Source: CAYUNI01 sp964446245
GTDB taxonomy: Bacteria; Patescibacteriota; Minisyncoccia; Phycocordibacterales; XYD1-FULL-46-19
NCBI GenBank assembly: GCA_964446245.1
Contig: CAYUNI010000004.1
Coordinates: 1 to 45,100, forward strand
Direction: 5' to 3'
DNA: 45,100 bases
This document shows, in pieces, positions 14,732 to 21,204 of this stretch. The position numbers and the translations under genes were made by a program. The notes beneath the pieces were generated by a model that did not search any database, was not told where the DNA came from, and was given only the letters and a program-made list of their open reading frames with translations. How positions within the stretch are numbered: the stretch's first letter is position 1; every line of letters begins with the position of its first letter.

Positions 14732-15536
14732 AGATCATTACCCACTGTAATTCATAAATATTAACAGGTATTTTAAACAAAACTCGCAAATAAGGATTGG
14801 TGGCAGTCTCCTCAATTTTACCAACCTGCCCCAAAATTAATTTCTCACCAGATGGTGATTCAATAATATCTCCCACTTTTACCCCTACCCCCTTTGGTAA
14901 AGAAATAGAAAAATTACCACCACCCAAACCTTTAGCCACCGCTGCCAAATTGAGCCGGCTAATATTTATTGCAATTTGTGAACCATAGGAAGAATACAAT
15001 TTTACTTTAGCTTTGCTGCCTCCGTAAACTTCCGCAACCTCTCCCAAAAGCACCGTCTGGCCAGAAGCCACGACTTTATCACCTACTTTTACAAAATGAT
15101 TTTGTGACCCAATATCGACCAAAAGAATATCATAAGGGGTTTGATTAGGGCGAGCAATTATTTGCCCTAAAACAAACTTTTGGCTATTTTTTGTTAAAGA
15201 TAAAACTTGTCGAAGATCACTATTCTCTCGTTGCAAAATTTGTTTATTCAAAAGAGCAATTCGCAAATTTTCATTACTCCGTTTTAAATTTTTATTTTCT
15301 TCAACCAAATTATTTTTACTACTAAAATAAGTCGATAAACGTTGCAGGCTATTACTCCAATTTTCTGCCGCCGACCAGACTGGTTGCCCGACAAAAACTA
15401 AGGGTCGAAAAAGCCAACCCAACAAAGTCGGACCTAAAAAATATATTAAAACTAAAACAAAAAACCACGCCCAGCTCCAGGAAAAACGGCGGTGTCCAGA
15501 AAAATTATCAAAACTATTACCGCGGAGGTAATTCAT
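14718..15536 (-). CDS. mreC: Rod-shape protein MreC
   Basis: MreC is an outer-face scaffold that links MreB to PBP2. I use the ATG at 15536; an in-frame TTG at 15548 is less likely. The 272-residue protein has a short cytosolic head, one transmembrane helix (about residues 22-42) and a coiled coil rich in Asn/Glu/Leu (NLVEENKNLKRSNENLRIAL). The MreC beta-barrel domain follows (ARPNQTPYDILLVDIGSQNH, VGDKVVASGQTVLLGEV, GVKVGDIIESPSG). The start lies inside the mreB 3' end (20-bp overlap), showing tight coupling. Confidence 0.92.
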   Translation of the reverse strand: MNYLRGNSFDNFSGHRRFSWSWAWFFVLVLIYFLGPTLLGWLFRPLVFVGQPVWSAAENWSNSLQRLSTYFSSKNNLVEENKNLKRSNENLRIALLNKQILQRENSDLRQVLSLTKNSQKFVLGQIIARPNQTPYDILLVDIGSQNHFVKVGDKVVASGQTVLLGEVAEVYGGSKAKVKLYSSYGSQIAINISRLNLAAVAKGLGGGNFSISLPKGVGVKVGDIIESPSGEKLILGQVGKIEETATNPYLRVLFKIPVNIYELQWVMIYVDY

Positions 15537-16572
15537 CTTCGTTATCAATTAAAATATCTCGAAAACGATCGACATCTTCTAAAATTAAAGCGGTACCTCG
15601 AACGACAGCCGTAAGAGGATCTTCTGCCATATGAATTGGAATTTGAAGCTCTCTTTCTAAGAGCTCTTGCATGCCATGGATCATCGCTCCGCCACCAGCA
15701 ACAATCACTCCTCGACGCATAATATCAGACAAAACTTCGGGTGGGGTAGTTTCCAAGACCTCTTTAATCGCTTCCACAAAAATATCAATCGACTGAGCAA
15801 TCGCTTCACGAATATCACTATCAGTGATTACCACCTCGCGAGGCAAACCAGTCACCAAATCACGCCCCCGTATCGTTGCTTCTCGTCCCGGTCCACTCTT
15901 ATAGACTGAACCAATCGCCACTTTTACTTCTTCAGCCGTTTTTTCTCCTAATAAAATTTTAAATTCATCACGAACATAACCAATAATATCTTGATTTAAT
16001 TTTTCACCAGCAATATGTAAAGTTCGAGAACGAACAATCCCCCCCAAGGAAATCACGGCAATATCAGTCGTCCCACCCCCGATATCAATCACCATACTAC
16101 CGACCGGATCAAAAACTGGTAGCTTAATACCAATCGCTGCCGCCATTGGCTCTTCGACAATATGGACCTCACGAGCGCCAGCATTACGAGCCGCATCTCG
16201 GACCGCTCGGCGTTCGACGTTGGTAATACTCGATGGCACTCCGACAACTAGGCGCGGACGGAAAATAGCTTTTTTAGAAATCTGAGCTGTTTTACGCAAA
16301 AAGTAAGAGAGCATTTCCTCTGCCACTTCAAAATTAGAAATCACTCCACCAACCAAAGGTCGAACAGCGACAATATGAGCTGGAGTCCGACCAATCATCT
16401 GGCTGGCATCTGTCCCCACCGCCACCACTCGACCAGTCTTTTGATTGATAGCAACGATCGACGGCTCAACTATCACAATCCCATGGTCCTTTAAATAGAC
16501 CAAGGTATTAGCGGTACCCAAATCAATACCAACATCATTAGAAAAAATTTTATAAAATCGTTCAAAAATCAT
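15517..16572 (-). CDS. mreB: Actin-like MreB (copy in the mre operon)
   Basis: MreB is a bacterial actin that guides the cell wall elongation machinery under the membrane. The 351-residue protein has the phosphate-1 loop GIDLGTANTLVY, the connect motifs, phosphate-2 VIDIGGGTTDIAVI and the adenosine motif VIVAGGGAMIHGM. Compared with the second MreB at 21954-22967 it has a longer charged C-terminus (DVDRFRDILIDNEDELPPR). It is 8 bp after proS and overlaps mreC, so it belongs to the mreBCD-mrdA unit. Confidence 0.95.
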   Translation of the reverse strand: MIFERFYKIFSNDVGIDLGTANTLVYLKDHGIVIVEPSIVAINQKTGRVVAVGTDASQMIGRTPAHIVAVRPLVGGVISNFEVAEEMLSYFLRKTAQISKKAIFRPRLVVGVPSSITNVERRAVRDAARNAGAREVHIVEEPMAAAIGIKLPVFDPVGSMVIDIGGGTTDIAVISLGGIVRSRTLHIAGEKLNQDIIGYVRDEFKILLGEKTAEEVKVAIGSVYKSGPGREATIRGRDLVTGLPREVVITDSDIREAIAQSIDIFVEAIKEVLETTPPEVLSDIMRRGVIVAGGGAMIHGMQELLERELQIPIHMAEDPLTAVVRGTALILEDVDRFRDILIDNEDELPPR

Positions 16573-16579
16573 TTTACTT

Positions 16580-17830
16580 TTATTTTATCGACAATCGTTT
16601 TATTGCCTCTTCCGGAGAAATAAGTTCTGTTTCTTCGCTTATTCGTTTCTTCCACTCTACACCTCCAGAGGCCAAACTCTTTTCACTGACCACTACTCGA
16701 TAGGGCAAGCCAAACAAATCGGCATCGGCAAATTTTTCTCCCGGAGTAAGATCTCGGTCATCATACAGCACTTCGACACCAGATGCGAGAAGTTGATTAT
16801 AAAGAGAATCAGCCGCTGTCTTCACTTCTCCTGTACCTGCTTTAGACAAAGCAACCAAAGACACCTTAAACGGAGCAATGGCCTCTGGCCAGACTAAGCC
16901 TTTTTTATCAGACAGAACCTCAGCAATAGTCCCCAAAAGCCTAGTCGGACCAATTCCATAACATCCCATAAAGACCGGTCCCAAATTACCAGATTCATCC
17001 TTAAAATTTAAGCCCAAAGGAAGAGAATAACGGGTGCCAAGTTTAAAGATATTACCAACTTCAATTGCTTTTTTCTCCTCCAAATTTTCCGCGCTTAATC
17101 CTAATTGAGTTAAAACTTCCGGCTCATAAACCTCACTATTAACCGCAATTTTTTGCTCTGTAGATAAATGTATTGTATCCTCGCCAGCCTCACTTATGGT
17201 TTGAAATTCATGGCTATATTTACTAAAAGAACCACCGCTAGCAAAAGTGCAAAAGGTCAAATCGCCAAGACCAATCCGAGAAAAAATTCGCGAGTAAACC
17301 GCCATCACCTCGTCATAAAAACGATCCAAATCCTCTTGATTACGATGAAAGGAATACAAATCTTTCATTAAAAACTCTCGGCCGCGCATAACCCCGCTTT
17401 TGGCTCGTTCTTCATTGCGAAATTTAGTCTGGATCTGATAAATCGCCAAAGGTAAATCCCGATAAGATTCGAGATGATTTTTTAATAGATTCGTAATTGG
17501 CTCCTCATGAGTCCAGCCCAAAGTAAGCTCTCCACCAACTTTAAGCTCGGTTCTAAAAGCGACATCCGCCTCATAGCGTCCAGTCGCCTTCCAAATCTCC
17601 GGATTTTGTAAGGCGGTTAATTGCAATTCTTGCGCCCCGAGACTATCCATTTCCTCACGAATTATTTTATTAATCTTTTCCAAAACCCTAAGACCAAGAG
17701 GTAAAAGAGAATATACTCCGGCCATTTCTTTGTGCACAAAACCAGCCCGAATGAGCAATTTAGCATTCTGGGCAACCTCATCTCGCGGATCGTCCCGCCG
17801 AGTCTTGGTAAATAAAGAAGATTGACGCAT
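16580..17830 (-). CDS. proS: Prolyl-tRNA synthetase without the editing insertion
   Basis: ProRS charges tRNA-Pro. The 416-residue protein shows the class II motifs: motif 1 around GLRVLEKINKIIREEMD, motif 2 QIQTKFRNEERAKSGVMRGREF, and motif 3 GCYGIGPTRLLG. A C-terminal anticodon domain carries VEVLYDDRDLTPGEKF. E. coli-type ProRS has about 570 residues because of a large INS editing domain between motifs 2 and 3. Here only a short linker of about 90 residues fills that place, so cis-editing of Ala-tRNA-Pro is probably absent. Upstream, a perfect hairpin and the repeat-bounded cassettes separate it from rseP, its neighbour in many bacteria. Confidence 0.95.
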   Translation of the reverse strand: MRQSSLFTKTRRDDPRDEVAQNAKLLIRAGFVHKEMAGVYSLLPLGLRVLEKINKIIREEMDSLGAQELQLTALQNPEIWKATGRYEADVAFRTELKVGGELTLGWTHEEPITNLLKNHLESYRDLPLAIYQIQTKFRNEERAKSGVMRGREFLMKDLYSFHRNQEDLDRFYDEVMAVYSRIFSRIGLGDLTFCTFASGGSFSKYSHEFQTISEAGEDTIHLSTEQKIAVNSEVYEPEVLTQLGLSAENLEEKKAIEVGNIFKLGTRYSLPLGLNFKDESGNLGPVFMGCYGIGPTRLLGTIAEVLSDKKGLVWPEAIAPFKVSLVALSKAGTGEVKTAADSLYNQLLASGVEVLYDDRDLTPGEKFADADLFGLPYRVVVSEKSLASGGVEWKKRISEETELISPEEAIKRLSIK

Positions 17831-17866
17831 ATGCCCCTATACTAGCCTAAAGAAGAAGCCAGGGCA

Positions 17867-17907
17867 AGATAACCCCTATTTTTGCGAAGCAAAAATAGGG
17901 GTTATCT
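17867..17907. terminator. Perfect 19-bp hairpin upstream of proS
   Basis: AGATAACCCCTATTTTTGC (17867-17885), loop GAA, and a perfect complement (17889-17907) form a 19-bp stem. It lies between the end of the cassette array and the proS start, so it probably blocks read-through from the array into proS. It lacks a U-tract outside the stem, so another role is possible. Confidence 0.6.
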
Positions 17908-17937
17908 CCAAATTACTAACTAGCCAGTCTACTAACT

Positions 17938-17967
17938 TGCTCCGATGGATATATAAAGTTCGAAACC
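17938..17967 (-). repeat. Cassette-boundary repeat, copy 1 (divergent)
   Basis: The plus-strand sequence is TGCTCCGATGGATATATAAAGTTCGAAACC with the middle altered relative to the other copies. It overlaps the stop codon of the unit 1 gene by one base and is the terminal copy nearest proS. Confidence 0.75.
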
Positions 17968-18356
17968 TAGGCCTGGGCAGATAAGGGTTTAATAATATCT
18001 TCGATATTCTCGTATTCAATAATTTTATCAGCCACTCCCGTGACTGTGTCTTTGACCGTTGTACCCTTCTTTGTTATCAGAAAGATTTTCTTATTTAAGG
18101 CGTAAGCTATCCCAAGCTCAATAATTCGACCATTGCCTGGCCCATCGTAATCAATCAGTAACCCATCGCATTTTTCAATTTCTTCTTTGGCTCGTCGCAT
18201 TAACTCGTGAGAGTCATTAAAAATTTTCTGATAGTTTTCAATGTCACGAATAAAACAAAAATCTTCGAATCCTGATTGTTTTACCACGGAGCACAACTCT
18301 TCAATTTCTTTTTTATTTTCTCCATTTCTAAACGGTGCAGTAATGTATATTTTCAT
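17967..18356 (-). CDS. Nucleoside 2-deoxyribosyltransferase-like protein
   Basis: The 129-residue protein starts KIYITAPFRNGENK, the usual first strand and loop of the nucleoside 2-deoxyribosyltransferase family. Near residue 70 it has LLIDYDGPGNGRIIELGIAYAL, containing the conserved Asp and the catalytic-type Glu before a GxAYAL helix. Family members swap or hydrolyse the N-glycosidic bond of deoxynucleosides or nucleotides (salvage, dNMP hydrolysis, or immunity-linked relatives). It is the gene of unit 1 in the repeat-bounded array. TATGAT at 18369-18364 is 7 nt before the ATG, implying a leaderless mRNA, unlike the SD-bearing genes of units 2 and 3. Substrate unknown. Confidence 0.75.
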   Translation of the reverse strand: MKIYITAPFRNGENKKEIEELCSVVKQSGFEDFCFIRDIENYQKIFNDSHELMRRAKEEIEKCDGLLIDYDGPGNGRIIELGIAYALNKKIFLITKKGTTVKDTVTGVADKIIEYENIEDIIKPLSAQA

Positions 18357-18443
18357 AAACTAAATCATACCAAAAATCATTCAGCGGTTCTACGTCCTAC
18401 TCGGGGTACGTCAAAAACACGTTGAAAAAAAAGATAAAAAATG
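18357..18443. other. Leader region of cassette unit 1
   Basis: This 87-bp stretch carries TATGAT (18369-18364) and, further upstream, TTGACG (18414-18409), which is too far away to act as its -35. No gene is seen. Confidence 0.4.
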
Positions 18444-18470
18444 TGCTCCGATGGGTAGAGGAAGTTAGAA
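18444..18470 (-). repeat. Cassette-boundary repeat, copy 2
   Basis: The plus-strand sequence is TGCTCCGATGGGTAGAGGAAGTTAGAA, differing from copy 3 at a single base. It follows the terminator of the unit 2 gene. Confidence 0.85.
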
Positions 18471-18479
18471 CTCTTATAT

Positions 18480-18523
18480 AAAAAGAAAACCGCCCGACAG
18501 AACCGAACGGTCTCTGTGGGCGG
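18480..18523 (-). terminator. Terminator of the unit 2 gene
   Basis: On minus, CCGCCC...GGGCGG with inner ACAGA/TCTGT pairing (18523-18490) makes a long hairpin followed by TTTTCTTTT. The same GGCGGTTTTCTTTTT ending occurs in the unit 3 terminator. Confidence 0.85.
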
Positions 18524-18538
18524 GTCATATCTTATTGG

Positions 18539-18688
18539 TCAGGTCAACAAGAGCACGTGGACGAGTTGGAGTATTATCGTCCCAACAATTGCAACCACGA
18601 AGGAAACAAGGTATTTCCTTTTGCCTTGAAGCCAGGCTACCAACAAAATCAACACCAGCAGTAATATTACCAATAAAGGTATCGGCAT
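18539..18688 (-). CDS. 49-residue two-helix membrane miniprotein
   Basis: I choose ATG 18688-18686 because AGGAAGG lies 7 nt upstream; a longer reading from 18733 has no such site. The product is almost entirely membrane: helix 1 at residues 3-19 (IPLLVILLLVLILLVAW), a short basic turn QGKRKY, and helix 2 at about 26-48. The basic turn predicts that both ends lie outside, by the positive-inside rule. It is the only gene of unit 2, with its own promoter (TTGACA-N18-TATTAT) and terminator. I do not recognise it. Small two-helix proteins of this kind include type I toxins, holin-like proteins and small regulators, and the sequence does not decide between them. Confidence 0.65.
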   Translation of the reverse strand: MPIPLLVILLLVLILLVAWLQGKRKYLVSFVVAIVGTIILQLVHVLLLT

Positions 18689-18749
18689 GTCTTTACCTTC
18701 CTTTCTCAAGGTTTGGGTCAATCTTCGAAACAAAAATCACTCTACTATC

Positions 18750-18779
18750 ATAATAGCACATCTATACTATTTTTGTCAA
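18750..18779 (-). promoter_or_regulatory. Promoter of the unit 2 gene
   Basis: TTGACA (18779-18774), 18 bp, TATTAT (18755-18750), with TG one base upstream of the -10 (extended -10). The -35 begins 4 bp from repeat copy 3, the same spacing as in unit 3. Confidence 0.75.
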
Positions 18780-18783
18780 TACT

Positions 18784-18810
18784 TGCTCCGATGGGTAGAG
18801 AAAGTTAGAA
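18784..18810 (-). repeat. Cassette-boundary repeat, copy 3
   Basis: The plus-strand sequence is TGCTCCGATGGGTAGAGAAAGTTAGAA. It lies between the terminator of the unit 3 gene and the promoter of the unit 2 gene. Confidence 0.85.
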
Positions 18811-18821
18811 CCGTTTTTATG

Positions 18822-18871
18822 TAAAAAAAGAAAACCGCCCTCCAACGGTTTTCTGTCCGTCCTTGAGCGGT
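18822..18871 (-). terminator. Terminator of the unit 3 gene
   Basis: On minus, ACCGCTCAAGGACGG and CCGTTGGAGGGCGGT (18871-18834) pair imperfectly around ACAGAAAA, followed by TTTTCTTTTTTT. It starts 14 nt after the stop codon. Confidence 0.75.
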
Positions 18872-18885
18872 TGTTTGCGAGTTCG

Positions 18886-19332
18886 CTATTCGGCATGGAC
18901 CTTGGAAGGCTCGCGTCCTCCTACGTCAAACCGAATGGAGTTCTTCCCCGAGGAGCGAACATGGATAACGGCTGATCCTTTGCTCGTTGGGCTGAATTGG
19001 TGGCGATGCTTCTCGCGAAAAGAGCAGTTAATCTCCGCCACACCCTTACGGCTATTGCTGTTGTAGGTCAGGATTATGGGTCTCTCGGTCGTCCCCGCAC
19101 CAGCAGTCCCCAGTTCCGCCCATCCGGCCAATAGGAACGTCACATTGCTCTCGATGGTTACGGAACTGATTCGGCACTCCAACTTCTTGCCCCCGACCTT
19201 TGGCTGTTCGTCTCCCTCTTCTTCGACCATGAACGTGACCTGTCGTCTCTCGGCATAGTCATACAGACAGAGAAGAACATCTATTCTTGGGGGGCCATTT
19301 ACAACGTGGAAAACTCTCGTAGCGGTAGCCAT
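18886..19332 (-). CDS. Orphan beta-rich 148-residue protein, GC-rich gene
   Basis: I do not recognise this protein. The start at 19332 is fixed by AAGGAG 8 nt before the ATG. The product has no signal peptide or membrane helix. It alternates short hydrophobic strands with charged or Gly/Ser loops (RVFHVVNGPPRIDVLLCLYD, VTIESNVTFLLAGWAEL, GSAVIHVRSS, NSIRFDVGG), suggesting an all-beta cytosolic fold. By hand count 39 of 60 bases at 19081-19140 are G or C, against 24 of 60 in the rseP segment 20041-20100. It is the gene of unit 3, with its own promoter and terminator. Its composition and strong SD suggest a source other than the host core genome. Confidence 0.7.
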   Translation of the reverse strand: MATATRVFHVVNGPPRIDVLLCLYDYAERRQVTFMVEEEGDEQPKVGGKKLECRISSVTIESNVTFLLAGWAELGTAGAGTTERPIILTYNSNSRKGVAEINCSFREKHRHQFSPTSKGSAVIHVRSSGKNSIRFDVGGREPSKVHAE

Positions 19333-19439
19333 ACGGCAAACTCCTTTACAATTTTGCTCCTAAGTCGGTGTAGGAAGCGAACACCTTGTCTGCATAACGC
19401 AAACATGCCCAGTTCATACGAAAAGAGCATCTATTTCTG

Positions 19440-19467
19440 ATTATAGCACTTATCAAAAAAAAGTCAA
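19440..19467 (-). promoter_or_regulatory. Promoter of the unit 3 gene
   Basis: TTGACT (19467-19462), 16 bp, TATAAT (19445-19440), with TG one base upstream of the -10 (TGCTATAAT). The -35 is 4 bp from repeat copy 4. The leader to the start codon is about 100 nt, longer than for host genes here. Confidence 0.8.
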
Positions 19468-19471
19468 TGTC

Positions 19472-19499
19472 TGCTCCGATGGGTAGAGAAAGTTCGGGA
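19472..19499 (-). repeat. Cassette-boundary repeat, copy 4
   Basis: The plus-strand core TGCTCCGATGGGTAGAGAAAGTT matches copy 3 exactly for 23 bp and is followed by CGGGACC. It lies 16 bp after the rseP stop and marks the rseP-side edge of the array. Confidence 0.85.
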
Positions 19500-19515
19500 C
19501 CGCTATTATCTCCCC

Positions 19516-20628
19516 CTACCACAATTTTTTGACATCAAAATAGGTGACGATAACCATCAACAAAATCAAGGCCAAAAAACCTGCCAAATTAAGCCAACCT
19601 GCCAATCGTGGGTTAATTTTTTTATTAGAAACACTTTCAGCTATCAAAAATAGCAAACGACCGCCATCGAGAGCTGGGATCGGGATTAGGTTCATTACCG
19701 CCAAATTAACCGAGATTATCGCTACAAACAAAAGAAGATAAGGTAAGCCCATAGCCGCCGCTCCACCAACCAAGCCGACCAAGCCGACCGGCCCCGACAC
19801 ACCTTCCACTAAAGTATGATCAGCAAAAAGCCTTGAAATTAAAATCCTCAGTCCATCAAAAGTATCCGTAGTAATTTTCAAGGTTAAACGAAAAGACTCT
19901 AAAGGAGCGGCGACAATCGGTAATTTTACAAAACTGACCATCTCTAAAGAAAGACCGACTTGCGGTTTGGTTTGATTATCAATCTTTTTGGGGCTCAAAG
20001 AATAATTTTTTAAATCTCCAGCTTTTGTTTTTATTGCCAGATTGATTTTAGAATTTGGCGATTCTTGAACAAATTCTCCCACCTGGCTGGCCTTTTTAGG
20101 AATCAATTTACGATCAGAACGACTCAAACTGATTATCTCGTCTCCCGGCTTAATCCCCGCCAAAAAAGCCGGAGAGCCATTAGAGACATTTGTCACCAAA
20201 AGTCTAGGCGCGGAAATCTGATCAATTTTAAAACCGGGATTTTCACTGCTAACCGGCAGGCCAATTATCAAACCAATCGCCAACAAAGCCCAAGCAAATA
20301 ACCAATTAAAGAAAACTCCCGCAAACAAAACTTTAAATTGAGACAAGCGTGGCAAGTTATTAAGCAGACGATTAGTGGGAATATTTGTCGCCTCTTCTTC
20401 AAAAGGATTTTCACCAGCAATTTTAACGAACCCACCAAAAGGAATCAAATTAAAAGAATAGATAGTTTCTCCGTGACGATAACGAAACAGGCGTGGAGGA
20501 AAACCAAGACCAAATTCCTCTACCACAGCACCAGCTTTTTTAGCCGCCCAAAAATGGCCCAACTCATGAACCAAAATCAAGACTTCTAAAACAACCAGAA
20601 ACAATAAAATGCTTAAGAAAGTAGTCAT
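19516..20628 (-). CDS. rseP: Site-2 protease RseP (RIP zinc metalloprotease)
   Basis: RseP cleaves membrane-embedded anti-sigma factors and signal peptide remnants within the bilayer. The 370-residue protein has the zinc motif HELGH in the first transmembrane helix (about residue 21), and a central PDZ domain (LLVTNVSNGSPAFLAGIKPGDEIISL). Near the C-terminus is NLIPIPALDGGRLLF, the family's second metal-binding motif. Its start is 3 bp after frr. In many bacteria the order frr...rseP-proS is kept; here the cassette array lies between rseP and proS. Confidence 0.95.
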   Translation of the reverse strand: MTTFLSILLFLVVLEVLILVHELGHFWAAKKAGAVVEEFGLGFPPRLFRYRHGETIYSFNLIPFGGFVKIAGENPFEEEATNIPTNRLLNNLPRLSQFKVLFAGVFFNWLFAWALLAIGLIIGLPVSSENPGFKIDQISAPRLLVTNVSNGSPAFLAGIKPGDEIISLSRSDRKLIPKKASQVGEFVQESPNSKINLAIKTKAGDLKNYSLSPKKIDNQTKPQVGLSLEMVSFVKLPIVAAPLESFRLTLKITTDTFDGLRILISRLFADHTLVEGVSGPVGLVGLVGGAAAMGLPYLLLFVAIISVNLAVMNLIPIPALDGGRLLFLIAESVSNKKINPRLAGWLNLAGFLALILLMVIVTYFDVKKLW

Positions 20629-20631
20629 AGT

Positions 20632-21183
20632 TTAGGCGCTAATTTCCCCATTCTTTTTATTGGCCATCTCTTCAAAACGCTTATTAGCCTCATCTATAAT
20701 TTTTTGCAATTCATCTCGACTGCGAAATTTATCATCCTCACTTAACTCACCGGATTTTTCTTTGGCTTGCAAATCTGAAATTATTTTTTCTCGCTCTTTA
20801 CGCAAAGAGACCCGAGCATCTTCAAGCTTTTCTCCAACCAAACGACTTAACATTTTTCTTCGTTCATCGGTAAGCATGGGAAAAATTACCCTAATACCAC
20901 TTGAATCAGGGGATACCGAAACTCCTAGATTAGATTGGGTAATAGCAGACTCAATTGCTCGAGCTTGAGACTGATCCCACGGTGTCACTTTCAAAGTTTT
21001 TGCGTCCTCAATATTGATTGCGGCTAAGTGTTTAATCGGTTGTCTACTTCCATAAGACTCCACCAATACCGTATCAAGAAATTGAGGCGACGCCTTGCCA
21101 GTACGAATACTAAAATACTCCCCTGTTAACCAGGTTTCGATATCAGCAACCTTCTTTTTGAAATCACTAAAATTATAAGCCAT
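20632..21183 (-). CDS. frr: Ribosome recycling factor
   Basis: RRF, with EF-G, splits post-termination ribosomes. The 183-residue length is typical. The N-terminal part (LTGEYFSIRTGKASPQFLDTV, VESYGSRQPIKHLAAINIED), the middle segment TPWDQSQARAIESAI and the domain 2 end IRVIFPMLTDERRKML match the family. A three-helix charged C-terminal part follows. No SD precedes the ATG. It is cotranscribed with rseP. Confidence 0.96.
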   Translation of the reverse strand: MAYNFSDFKKKVADIETWLTGEYFSIRTGKASPQFLDTVLVESYGSRQPIKHLAAINIEDAKTLKVTPWDQSQARAIESAITQSNLGVSVSPDSSGIRVIFPMLTDERRKMLSRLVGEKLEDARVSLRKEREKIISDLQAKEKSGELSEDDKFRSRDELQKIIDEANKRFEEMANKKNGEISA

Positions 21184-21204
21184 AAAAATAGTTTAAATAA
21201 ATTG

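Larger units (their letters stand above)
17938..19499 (-). mobile_element. Candidate array of three repeat-bounded gene cassettes
   Basis: Four copies of one repeat (starting at 17938, 18444, 18784 and 19472), all in the same orientation, divide this stretch into three units of 506, 340 and 688 bp. Each unit holds one minus-strand gene. Units 2 and 3 each have a consensus promoter starting 4 bp beyond the repeat, a strong SD and a terminator just before the next repeat. Unit 1 has a TATGAT promoter and no clear terminator of its own. The array separates rseP from proS. This looks like an integron-type cassette array, but no integrase gene is in the window and mobility is inferred. Confidence 0.5.

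Noticed and set aside
18539..18733. Longer 64-residue start for the miniprotein at 18733
   Set aside because: It would add a charged 15-residue head and ignore the well-placed AGGAAGG before the ATG at 18688.
17938..19499. CRISPR array reading of the four repeats
   Set aside because: Spacings of 506, 340 and 688 bp and genes between repeats exclude a CRISPR; no cas gene is present.
17938..19499. Standard integron with attC sites
   Set aside because: No integrase in the window, no long imperfect palindrome per site, and the GTTRRRY/RYYYAAC cores are not matched; kept only as a functional analogy.
19544..20589. Several plus-strand open frames over rseP
   Set aside because: They are shadows of the well-supported rseP reading frame.
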